NCBI GenBank assembly: GCA_902728285.1
Contig: CACVBU010000964.1
Location: 1,200,966-1,264,965, forward strand
Direction: 5' to 3'
Source: Clytia hemisphaerica
Taxonomy: Eukaryota > Cnidaria > Hydrozoa > Leptothecata > Clytiidae
Length of the DNA: 64,000 nt
This document shows positions 56,101-64,000 of the stretch, in pieces. The notes under the pieces were generated by a model. That model searched no databases and was not told where the DNA came from. It was given only the letters and a program-made list of their open reading frames with translations. Each line of letters opens with the position of its first letter. The stretch's first letter is position 1. The translations under genes were made by a program, and so were the position numbers.

Positions 56101-56148
56101 ACCAGCTTTGTGTAAAAACCCTTCTTTCCAAAATTGCGCATCAGCCAT
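50146..56148 (-). CDS. PH-domain protein with a charged Ser-rich tail (seven exons)
   Basis: Exons on the minus strand: 56086-56148, 55304-55375, 54931-54966, 54579-54653, 54105-54172, 53208-53281 and 50146-50744. All have GT-AG borders and frames that join (phases 0,0,0,0,2,1), giving 328 residues. Exons 1-5 encode a complete pleckstrin homology domain (about residues 5-105): FWKEGFLHKAG, GWRKRWFVLNSDALKYYNPG, STLLGVIQLID, KYAFEIVTKSRTY and the C-terminal helix with the invariant Trp in ERDDWMITLRKA. PH domains bind phosphoinositides or proteins at membranes; the basic FLHKAG/WRKRW positions fit a lipid site. The tail has a Lys/Ser-rich stretch (KPKKKSSKKSKSKS), then acidic sequence (LDQELDNEVDSDESD) and a helical end, so it looks like a disordered adaptor. 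The orthologue is not recognised. Introns hold several MITEs. Confidence 0.85.
52343..52446. repeat. ~104-bp direct repeat, copy 1 (copy 2 at 52826-52928)
   Basis: Both copies read AATGATCCAAT, CCGTTTTTTAGCCGTTTTTT and AAATCGGGCTC(T/C)GTCACATT, about 480 bp apart, with a few indels. Confidence 0.75.
53008..53057. repeat. GGAC/GAAC-rich simple repeat
   Basis: AACGGACGAACGGACGGACA and similar tetranucleotide units. It is followed by a small hairpin, GGACCTCCACCGGGGTAGGTCC. Confidence 0.6.
53511..53682. mobile_element. Perfect-arm hairpin MITE in a PH-gene intron
   Basis: AATAGACGATATCGGCTTAA and TTAAGCCGATATCGTCTATT are exact inverted ends. Inside, ATTGCCCACAATGCTTTGCG faces CGCAAAGCATTGTGGGGAAT. 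The short loop is about 30 bp. Arms this alike suggest a recent insertion. Confidence 0.75.
54996..55133. mobile_element. Short MITE in a PH-gene intron
   Basis: TTTTTCATGTTTTTGTTAAT and ATTAACAAAACATGAAAAAT are inverted. GCAAACGTTCGA faces TCGAACGTTTGC near the centre. Confidence 0.7.
55709..55927. mobile_element. pogo/Tigger-like MITE, TA-flanked
   Basis: TA at 55707-55708 and 55928-55929. Left CAGTGAAGTTCTCCGTAGCT and the right end (inverted, CAGTCTATTAACTGGAACCTC) match loosely. The interior contains GGAACTCGAGTTACAGAG, GGCATTGTTACC and GGGACTAGAAAACTTGTTTC, as at 25.5-26.3 kb. It lies in intron 1 of the PH gene. Confidence 0.6.
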
Positions 56149-56884
56149 TTTAATCAATTAAACCAAATTCAACCAACCAGGGTTATATTCAGTCTTTTTA
56201 AAAGGCCCAATACTAAAAACAAAAAATGAGAAAAAAATATTATGAAATTATTTTTTACTTCTATTGAATTAGGGGATGAATGAAATATTTTTAGATGTCT
56301 CTAGTCGGCTGTTTTTTTTGGTGCCAAATATCATCAACGATCATTTGCAAAAAATATTTTCAATTTATGTTTTGGGTCCATAAAGCAACTTCTCGTCTTT
56401 TTCACATAAAGTTAAAAGTTCTCTTTTAATAAGGACTTTCTTATGTTGACACATGATCTGTAAATTGTATGGGAATTCCTTTGAAACCAGTTTTATTTTC
56501 CTAAAGGCTTCTTAGGGATGAAAACATTTGTATCAGATGTATAAAACTGAGTTTCTCTCTCTCTCTCTGAGTGTTTCCTTTAGCTACAAAAGTGTCACCA
56601 ACCTGTTATATACTCCATTTAGTTTTGCATCTTAGAACCAGATCTAACTAAGGCTGGGCATTTTTTAAGTCAAGCGTGAGGTTACTTGCATTTACCGATT
56701 TGGCTTTTCTGTTTCTTTTTTTATTAATGATTCAAAAAATGTTTTATCTATGTCAATGTTTTTTACACTTTTGGAAAAAATGTGACCTCTAATTAAAAAA
56801 ATTCAAAAAAATAGAAAAAACCGTATATATAATTATTATTTTATTTAGTATTTTCAACACTTGCCCTCCTTGAGGTCAGATCTC

Positions 56885-57152
56885 CAGTGCTGCAAATAAC
56901 GGCCGGTGACCGGTAAATACCGGTCATTTTGTAGTTTCTACCGGTCATTCTGAAGCTCAGTTTTTCATTTTGTCCGGTTAAAATTTTAGATTAGAGGCTT
57001 CTTAAATAGCGCTTCTAATTAAAAGAGGAGCAGTTTTTAAATCTAAAGGTCATTACAGACTACAAAATTTTCTAATATGGTTCCGCCAGACCCCCTGCTC
57101 GTTACACTCGAAAATTTACCGCCCAACTGAAATTTCCCTATTTGCAGCACTG
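56885..57152. mobile_element. hAT-like MITE with CAGTGCTGCAAATA ends
   Basis: CAGTGCTGCAAATA is inverted as TATTTGCAGCACTG. GATCTC flanks both sides (a 6-bp match). The interior has ACCGGTAAATACCGGTCATT repeats in both directions. It lies upstream of the PH gene. Confidence 0.7.
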
Positions 57153-57580
57153 GATCTCTGATCTTCACCATATATATATGAAGACTCCCCTGATGAAACA
57201 CTCATAGAAGCGCCAAATATTTTGTATGCAATCACCACAAAATCGATTGTTTTATTTTGTGCAAATGCCTTTGCATTAACGACTTTTATGCTTATTTTTT
57301 AAAAGACAATATAAACTCAAGATCACGTATGCTTGCTATCTTTGTTTTGAATAAAATTCTCATTTCTGCACTACTAGTGTGGAAACAATGCAAAGTCACT
57401 GCCAAAATGTTATCTTGTTTAAACTAAGGTCTACGTCAGAAAAAGTTCCACTTGCAGAGCTTTAAAGGTGGGGTGGAAATTGGAGGGGGTTTTGGGGGCG
57501 CTGTACCCCAAACAGGTCCGGGGATATAAGCCCTAGGATATTTGATCTTCTCACACCTAAAAGTTGCCCAAAATTTGCTA
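57153..57580. other. Gene-free stretch
   Basis: AT-rich sequence with a G-rich patch (57465-57500). Nothing is recognised. Confidence 0.35.
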
Positions 57581-58444
57581 CCGTCAACTGCTCTAACTTA
57601 GGACTATCTGACAAATCATGGGATGGCAATTCAGCCACCATTTCACCGAACCTCCAAAGTCATTAATTTGAGTCAATGCGAACGGGAAATTACACAAATT
57701 CGATTTTGCACAGAGTAGGCTTTTTAATCAAAATATGAAAAAAATCCGTAGTGGAACACACACGAGTGTCTGGAACGAAGAAGAACAAATTAGTGGCAAA
57801 ACTATGGAGCGTTTGACGTCACTCATGCAGCAAGTTACCGTAACTTGGTCTAATGTCGACATCCCTCTTCTAATCCCAACACCCTTCTTAGGGATAGGAA
57901 TAGTAGAAAGATCAAATCACCTATAAACTACTGTAACTTGGTCTAATGTTGACACCCCTCCTCTAATTCCGACACCCTTTTTATCAGCTGAAATTTATAG
58001 AAAGGTTGAAACTGTTTTTCTTTGCTTAGTGGTCGGAGAGGAATAATCCTTAATTTCAATCAGTGATTCAAGCTTTCATTGTCGGAATTAGACGAGGAAT
58101 GTCGATATTAGACCAACTTACGGTATATTTCTTTGCTTAGCGACCAGAGGGGAAAATTCCTTTGTCTATCAGTGATTCATTGGGCGATAGGCGGTTAGGT
58201 GACAGGCGTTCTCTAATTCTCCAATCGGCTTCCGGTCATTTTGAATGAAAACAAAAAAATTTAAAAGGGCACGCTATCAGTGAAAGTTATCGTGACATGT
58301 ATGACAAAAAGTATGATTGATAAACTTGGTGGAGTTATCAAAACAAATTAGTTGTCAAAGATATTTAATAGTAAGTGAAAATACAGGCCAGATATCAACA
58401 ATCCCATGTTTCGACCAATCGTCCCAAGTTAGAGCAGTTGATGG
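57581..58444. mobile_element. TA-flanked DNA transposon, outer of a nested pair
   Basis: CCGTCAACTGCTCTAACTTA and the inverted TAAGTT...GCAGTTGATGG ends lie between TA dinucleotides (57579-57580 and 58445-58446). The element carries a second, related element at 57838-58123. No transposase frame. Tc1/mariner-type by target site. Confidence 0.65.
57838..58123. mobile_element. TA-flanked MITE, inner of a nested pair
   Basis: CCGTAACTTGGTCTAATGTC and the inverted GATATTAGACCAACTTACGG lie between TA dinucleotides (57836-57837 and 58124-58125). Inside, a 120-bp block starting GTAACTTGGTCTAATGT is duplicated in tandem. Its CCGT terminus resembles the outer element. Confidence 0.65.
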
Positions 58445-58467
58445 TATATTTTAGTTTTATGATTAGG

Positions 58468-58650
58468 TGCCGTGGTATAGTGGTAGTCAACCTTGACTTC
58501 TGTGCAGGAGGCCAGGGTTCGATTCCCACTCACGGCAGTTCACTTGGCAAGTGAACGTTCTTTCGCCCGGGTCAACCCATGCCATGTGAGGGGAATTGGG
58601 TAGTCAGTTCAAGGCAGTCAGGACCTCATTTCACTTTATCGATATTACAC
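58468..58650 (+). mobile_element. tRNA-derived SINE
   Basis: A tRNA-like head (58468-58537) pairs TGCCGTG with CACGGCA as an acceptor stem. It has an A-box-like TATAGTGGTAGTC and a perfect B box, GGTTCGATTCC (58516-58526). The T-stem and anticodon stem are poorly paired, so it is not a functional tRNA gene. The tail (CCCGGGTCAACCCATGCC...) is of unknown origin and the 3' end is approximate. Pol III transcription is plausible. Confidence 0.6.
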
Positions 58651-59257
58651 AAACGGCAGTTTGCGCTAAATTATTTTGGTTTCACTTTCGATTTCAAGCA
58701 AAGGTCTTAGCAACAGGGCGCGCGTACATAGCAACGGGGCTAGGTAGAAAAATCTAAACTAGAATTCAAAAAAAATACCGATCATCGTATAGAGCACTAA
58801 AAAATACCCCCTTTCTATGTTTAGTTTGTTCTACCTTGGATTATAACTGAAAATATCTTCAAATAACCTTTGCCCGCTATCAGCCCGCGCAGTAATCTTT
58901 GCCCGCTCCAATTCTTAGATAATGAATAAGAGAGGTGCGCTTAGCTAATAAGCCGTGCTCGCGGGCGATAAATTTATGTTTACTTTTCTTGTATATTTTA
59001 GTGGTATTTATCCAATGAAAAGGATGTTGACATAATATATATGCATGGCGCTGACAAAATATGCACGGCATTGATTATGACATCATTAAATATGTCAATA
59101 TCGATTCAACGCCCGTTAAAGAAAATAATTTGTAAATAGTTCTTTTTATCGTGAAATTTAGAAATACGAGCAAAAAAGAGTCAAATTTAATATTTGTTTC
59201 CTATCTAGATTATATTAGCGTTAGAATACGGTAAATTTTCACGAAAAATATTTTGCG
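58651..59257. other. Gene-free stretch
   Basis: No gene is recognised. Part may be the promoter of the tentative gene at 59258. Confidence 0.3.
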
Positions 59258-59927
59258 ATGGCGGTACGCCCAATCGCGCCCACGGGAAAGTTCCAATTTT
59301 TAATTATCGGGAAATCGGGGAAACCGGTTCACCACGTGGATAAAAAACGTACGGAATGAAACCTGACAGAAGGTTTTCAACCAGATTTATTTAGATAAAG
59401 CTATAAGAGGTTCATTACTTGCGGATCTTAAAACCTACATAAGCAAAAACGAAAGTTGTTGGGAAGGAAAGAGTAAACGCAAGACAGAAGGTTTGGTTGT
59501 GTTGATCAGGTATATATATGTTTTTATTCTATCCGAACTAATGTTATAAAAGACCAAAGAGGCCCTGACTGGTTCAAGGTGCTGACGGGACACTCATTAG
59601 TAAGCGTCTATAGTTGCGAGAATAGGCCTTAAAGCCTCCTGAAACTCAACCAAATAGAAATAGAAATAGAAATAGAGATTAAAAAGTTAGAAAAACAGCT
59701 TGTATTGCTGGTACTTCTGAGGTGGATGCGCTTAAACTTGGGGCGTAACCAATATCTTACTTTAAATCCGCTCCTTACACCACTATGCCAAAAGTAATTA
59801 CTGCGTATTCAGCATATTGTACACCATTTCCAGACTGCACTTAGATTCCTTTACTTTATTTACTACTTTTCCCTTTAGCAGAAAAAGACCAGCTGCAGCA
59901 GCAGGACTTCTGGTAGTTGAAAAATAA
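59258..59927 (+). CDS. Tentative small basic protein (three exons)
   Basis: Exons 59258-59348, 59395-59509 and 59879-59927 join in frame (phases 1 and 2) to give 84 residues. The start is ATG in GCGATGGCGG. Segments read MAVRPIAPTGKFQFLIIG, then KAIRGSLLADLKTYISKN and KTEGLVVLIR, and the end is SRKRPAAAAGLLVVEK. Donors are C|GTACGG and CAG|GTATAT; acceptors are TTTATTTAG and CCCTTTAG. The first intron would be only 46 nt, short next to other introns here. No family is recognised. The middle exon looks most coding-like. It could be a real small protein, part of a longer gene, or chance. Confidence 0.35.
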
Positions 59928-60417
59928 GCTTTAGAAAGTTAGGCAGTTTTTGTTAGTAAAACACAAGATTTCCAGTACCTTCAGAAACAAACCCTTTCCA
60001 ATCTCATGCCAGGGGAAAATATTGAAAAGATTCTCCATCCAGAAACATTCCAGAAAAGTGACATGGGTCTTATTGCGAAAATGGAAGGAAGGAATTGTCA
60101 GTCGCACTCACTGTGGAACATAGCTCAAGAACAGATAAAACCCCCTCATTGTGTCCTCGTATGGTTGATGAGTCACATCGACAACCAGAGTTCAGTCAGA
60201 TCAAGTCAGTCGCCACTTTCTTTGAAGACTTCATTCAGAAAATTTAAAATAGATTGAGAAGTGATTTCGTGAAAGAATACACGAACATTTTTTCGCTGAA
60301 TCAGCAATTCGAAAATGTGGGGGCGGGGAAGGGTGGCGGGTGTAGGTGGCTTCTGCACATCCTCTCAACGAAAAAGTTTTTATTCGGATTCGACCCAACC
60401 CTGTATACCGTCATTCT

Positions 60418-60872
60418 TCTAATTTAATCCGTCCTCTAATTAGTACGAATTAATTATTTTGGCAAAGTGAAATAATTTATCTAACTCTAATTATTAGTAC
60501 GAGTCCATGATCACGAATTTCTGATTTTCCTCTAATTTAGTACGATAAAGGTCAAATTTTCCTCTAATTATAGTACGAATAGTAAAAATAAACGATTTTC
60601 TTTGTTTCAAAGACACTTCAAAGACAAGGAGGTATGGAGATACCAGCTGATTTCATTTTCAAAACGGTCAATGCAAAACTTTACAGTCAAATGAGAGAGA
60701 AAGTTCTCAAGGAACTGGAAACTTTTGAAGAAAAGAGAAAAGTTGGTCAAAATAAGAGTTTGAAAAAGAAAGAAAAAATAAATAAAAAGTACCAAAAAGT
60801 GCGTTTTTAATTTTTCAACCCCTAATTTAATACGATTTGATATCTCTTTTACTCTAATTATTAGTACGACAA
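60418..60872. repeat. CTCTAATTATTAGTACGA repeat element with a coding-like core
   Basis: The phrase (C)TCTAATT(A)TTAGTACGA recurs at about 60434, 60485, 60530, 60572 and 60853 with variants, on both sides of a 58-codon frame. This resembles a non-autonomous element with iterated subterminal motifs. Ends are not sharp. Confidence 0.45.
60634..60810 (+). CDS. 58-residue lysine-rich open frame inside a repeat element
   Basis: Starts at ATG in GAGGTATGGAG and ends at TAA (60808-60810). Segments: MEIPADFIFKTVNAKLYSQ, then a charged helix-forming KVLKELETFEEKRK and a lysine-rich tail (KKKEKINKKYQKVRF). There is no recognised domain. Acceptor-like TTCAAAG sites precede it, so it may be a last exon. 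It may be a captured gene piece or a transposon protein remnant. Confidence 0.3.
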   Translation: MEIPADFIFKTVNAKLYSQMREKVLKELETFEEKRKVGQNKSLKKKEKINKKYQKVRF

Positions 60873-60959
60873 TTAACGTCAATTTCCAAAGAGAGCAAAA
60901 TAAAATATAGAACCAGAACCTATCTTTCTTTTGACTCGAATCAGAACACCCAAAATTTG

Positions 60960-61255
60960 GCTGAGCCTGGATGTGCTTATTTTTTTACATTTTAGCAATT
61001 TAAAATGTTCTTAAAAGAGCACTTAAAATTGGTAAAATTTGGACAATATTTGACTCTCGATTTTAGAAAATCCATGCCTAAGTTCGTTTAAAATTGCTTG
61101 AAATAAGGAAAAAATTGTAGTTTCTTGTCATTTTTTTCCAAACTGAGGCTGGAGGACGACATGTTCTTAAGATGTTCTTAATTTTTTCGACGAATTTCAG
61201 CCTCAATGTTCTTATAAACTGGGTTCTAATTAAAAAAAAAACGTGTATACCGTGA
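60960..61255. repeat. TAAGAACAT/AGGCTT-type repeat
   Basis: Contains TAAAATGTTCTTAAAAGAGC, ATGTTCTTAAGATGTTCTTA and a terminal CAGCCTCAATGTTCTTATAA, then AAAAAAAACGTGTATAC. It resembles the 48486-49055 copy. Confidence 0.5.
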
Positions 61256-61930
61256 AGTATCCACAGCTTTCAGCTTTCAGTCAACACTTTGAACGTTTCC
61301 GAGAAGTCTGCTAAATGACGTGTCCAACGTGTCTACGTGCTCGCGTGCCCTCCGAAATTTGACGTGCCAGACGTGCTTGCAGCGTACCCAAAGTTTTGAC
61401 GTGTCCTCAAATTTTGACGTGCTCTCGAATTTCGACGTTCCCTGATATTTTCTCTCTTGAACAAATCTGGTATTTTTATAATTAGGCTACCTTAGTAGGG
61501 GGTAGTAGCTTAGAGGAATAATGAAATTAGATTATGACGCTTAGTGGGATTGGTCTCAGGCAATAACCATAACCCGAACCATAATCAGAATTTAATGAAA
61601 ATTTTAGCTTGAGAAAAAGAAAAGAGAGACCATGTTGTATATTTTTGAAAAGCTCTCAAAAAATTAGAAATTGCAAGTATAAGCGATTTCTGTACCTAAC
61701 TCAAAATATTGACCCATAAATTAAAAATAGTGTTTTTCAGCCAGAAACAGCTATTCTGTCCACTTTTTGCAGGGTATTTTCTGACATTTTAGACGTCATA
61801 AAATCAGAAGAAATTTTGTGAACATCTAAGAATACCTTGAGACATGGAGAGATAAAGAAAAACAGGAGATGTATGTTATTGGCCCAGCGCTAGCGAGTGG
61901 GCCTTTAAAGAGAGTGTCACTATTTTTTTT

Positions 61931-62455
61931 CTAGATCTGTCTCGTTCAACGAATTGGTGGCTTGATTTTTCAAACTCGACACAGAATTATTTCAAATACC
62001 GATTAAATGGAATATGGCAATGGAGACTAAACTGCAGCTCATGTGTAAATTTGAACAAGATTGGAACTTTTTTCATGATGCTACGTGTGAAAATGGTTAT
62101 ATATTTCTAGATCTGTCTCGTTCAACGAATTGGTGGCTGGATTTTTCAAACTCGACACAGAATTATTTCAAATACCGATTAAATGGAATATGGCAATGGA
62201 GACTAAACTGCAAGCTCAGGTGTAAATTTGAACAAGATTGGAACTTTTTCCATGATGCTACATGTGGAATATGGTTGTTTCTGGATCTGTTGTTGTGTTT
62301 TACGAATTGGCGGCTTGATTTTTCAAACTCGACACAGAATTATTATAAATACTAATTTTAAATGGAATATGGACATGGTTAAATGTAGACTAAAATGCAG
62401 CTCATGTGGTAATTTGAACAAGATTAGAACTTTTTTCATGCAATGATGTTGTTTC
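61931..62455 (+). repeat. Three tandem copies of a ~175-bp unit
   Basis: Units begin at 61931, 62107 and 62281 with CTAGATCTGT / CTGGATCTGT, and carry TTTTTCAAACTCGACACAGA, AAATGGAATATGG and TTTGAACAAGATTGGAAC. The second is nearly identical to the first; the third is diverged and partial at its end. Open frames through it are periodic by-products. Confidence 0.8.
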
Positions 62456-63049
62456 TTATGGAAGTTGAATTAATGATATTTGAACTTGATTGTTACCTTC
62501 GGGTAGAAAGTTTCGAGCTTTCAACATTCAATTTATTTTTGATTGACTACTGTACATTATGTTTCGTTTATTTTTTCACTTCCCTGTTCTAAGAAATGAA
62601 GAAAGGGAGAATTATCCTTGTCGACTTATTTTTCATTTTATTTTGCTCGACGCAGTAAAATTTTAAATCCTTTGGACATCCCTTTCCTGAAATCTTGTTA
62701 AACATTTTTTGGAATTTTTGGAAATCGCGTAAATTACGCTTTTGCTGGGCCTTCACGCCTAACGGGCTTCTTGTTATAACCAAGCTTTCCCTACGATTAA
62801 AAAAGTTACGAGGTTTGCATGCTCATAATTTCATATACCGTGCATTTTAAATGAGCTCTTTTGTCGATTGGTGAAATCTTATTGATATTGGCTCATTTCA
62901 GAAATTAGATTAGACGAGATCCATTGTTTCTGACATCGGTGTAAGAAAATATTTGAACTAAAAAAGGCCTGTAAGCTTGGAAATCTTTCATCAAATGACA
63001 AGATTTTTCGATCAATGTTTTCTTCAAAGTGAACTCTATTGCTTGATGC

Positions 63050-63260
63050 TTTTTTCCAAAATTCTCCAGCGACTTTTTGCCTAAAAGGCGAGTCTGAAAT
63101 CGCGTGTGCTTATAAAAAACTTTCCATTTTCTTCTGACTCAAGAAAATATCTTTTCAAAACAAAGTTTAACAGGATAACGAAATGAAACATAAACTTGTT
63201 TCTGAGGCAAAGTTTTATTTAAAATTTGTTCCTTATAAAAAAAAGACGTGTATACGTGTG
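63050..63260. repeat. TAAGAACAT-type repeat fragment
   Basis: Contains GTGTGCTTATAAAAAAC and TTCCTTATAAAAAAAAGACG then TGTATACG; only terminal-type motifs remain. Confidence 0.35.
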
Positions 63261-63300
63261 TAATAATAATTTTGAAAAATATTTAAAAACGCACTTTTTA

Positions 63301-63570
63301 GGGGGGCGTACGGGGTTTCCAATTACCGAAATACCGAACAATTTTGCTAAAATTTTCGAAATTCCGTAAAAAAATACTTTTTTTTGGGTATTTTTCCTCC
63401 TCGTTTTCATGTAGAAATTCCGAAAAAGGGGGATAAAAACTTTATAATACCGAAATTCCGAAGCAAAAATTCATGGATTTCCGATACCGAAACAATTTCA
63501 GCATTCCGTAAATACCGAAGGAATTGTCCGATTTCCGCAATACCAAAATACTGTACGCCCCCCCCCCCCC
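63301..63570. mobile_element. MITE with GGGGGGCGTAC ends
   Basis: GGGGGGCGTACGGGG on the left is inverted as TACTGTACGCCCCCC on the right. The interior repeats AATACCGAA and ATTCCGAA in both directions, and resembles the element at 22641-22918 in style. Confidence 0.55.
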
Positions 63571-64000
63571 ACTTCTTAGGGAAGGAATCTAGCTGTCAAG
63601 TTTTCACCTAAATTAGTCATTCCTTCCTTGTAGATTGGAATTCAGATTATAGTTTTTGAAGTGAAAATTGATGATTGATGAAAGCACTGAATTTCAACTC
63701 CTATACTTCAGATTTTAAGCTGAAATAGATTTGTAAATTTCAAACATCTTTCAAAATGAAATTGTTCTGAGCTGAGACAAAATGTAGTGAAAATATATAA
63801 AGAGATTTTTATCTCACGCTTCAGATTTTTTACGACCAATATGTAATAGTTATCGGACAGTTGCGAGTACAATATGAGAAATATTTTACGAGTTCCGAGA
63901 TTTTTCCGTACAATATATATATATTGATGATTTGTGTGCCTTAAATGACAGAGATGAGTTTCATAATTGCTACAAACAGATTTACCCTAAGAACTAGATC
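63571..64000. other. Terminal gene-free stretch
   Basis: AT-rich with a short (TA)n run near 63916-63925. Nothing is recognised. Confidence 0.35.

Noticed and set aside
58468..58537. Functional tRNA gene
   Set aside because: The acceptor stem and B box fit, but the T-stem and anticodon stem do not pair, so a SINE head is more likely.
60006..60257. 83-codon frame starting at an ATG
   Set aside because: No motif, and a second frame over the same bases looks equally coding-like; neither could be linked to splice sites.
62014..62446. Two open frames with repeated protein segments
   Set aside because: The periodicity comes from a 175-bp DNA tandem repeat with no codon constraint visible; both frames are open only because of the repeat.
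1..64000. CRISPR arrays, operons, riboswitches or phage genes
   Set aside because: The window is eukaryotic: introns, LTR and LINE elements and polyadenylation signals. The tandem repeats here lack regular spacers.

Overview
This is an AT-rich animal nuclear window, probably from an invertebrate. The evidence is: genes with spliceosomal GT-AG introns and one GC-AG intron; polyadenylation signals; TATA-box promoters; a pleckstrin-homology (PH) protein; secreted cysteine-rich proteins; and a BEL/Pao LTR retrotransposon, a group known only from animals. I cannot name the species. Much of the non-coding sequence is made of short non-autonomous DNA transposons (MITEs), many of them with readable terminal inverted repeats and target-site duplications.

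Layout. 0-8 kb: a broken major-facilitator transporter exon (585-804) and a dense MITE field, including two TTAA-flanked elements and a tandem array interrupted by one of them. 9-31.5 kb: four intronless Ras-like small GTPases at 9.1 kb (-), 20.3 kb (-), 28.1 kb (+) and 30.7 kb (+), separated by MITEs and a 5'-truncated LINE. 32.4-40.4 kb: one BEL/Pao element on the minus strand with two LTRs and a 5-bp target duplication, its coding frame broken twice. 40.6-43.1 kb (-): a four-exon gene for a secreted, internally duplicated cysteine-rich protein. 44.2-45.0 kb (+): an intronless SAM-dependent methyltransferase. 46.0-47.5 kb (-): a two-exon gene for a short secreted four-cysteine peptide ending in an amidation-like Gly-Lys-Arg. 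50.1-56.1 kb (-): a seven-exon PH-domain gene. 57.5-64 kb: nested MITEs, a tRNA-derived SINE, a tentative three-exon small gene (59.26-59.93 kb, +) and tandem repeats.

The most distinctive system is the GTPase cluster. All four proteins replace the residues equivalent to Ras Gly12, Gly13 and Gln61, lack a CaaX tail and end in acidic or serine-rich tails. A block from the P-loop to the effector region is nearly identical in DNA across the cluster while the 3' halves diverge, which suggests gene conversion. The two closest copies are inverted and share a 23-bp promoter block around the TATA box. No operon-like functional link between neighbouring genes is visible. The multi-exon models were built by eye from splice signals and reading-frame continuity and need transcript support.
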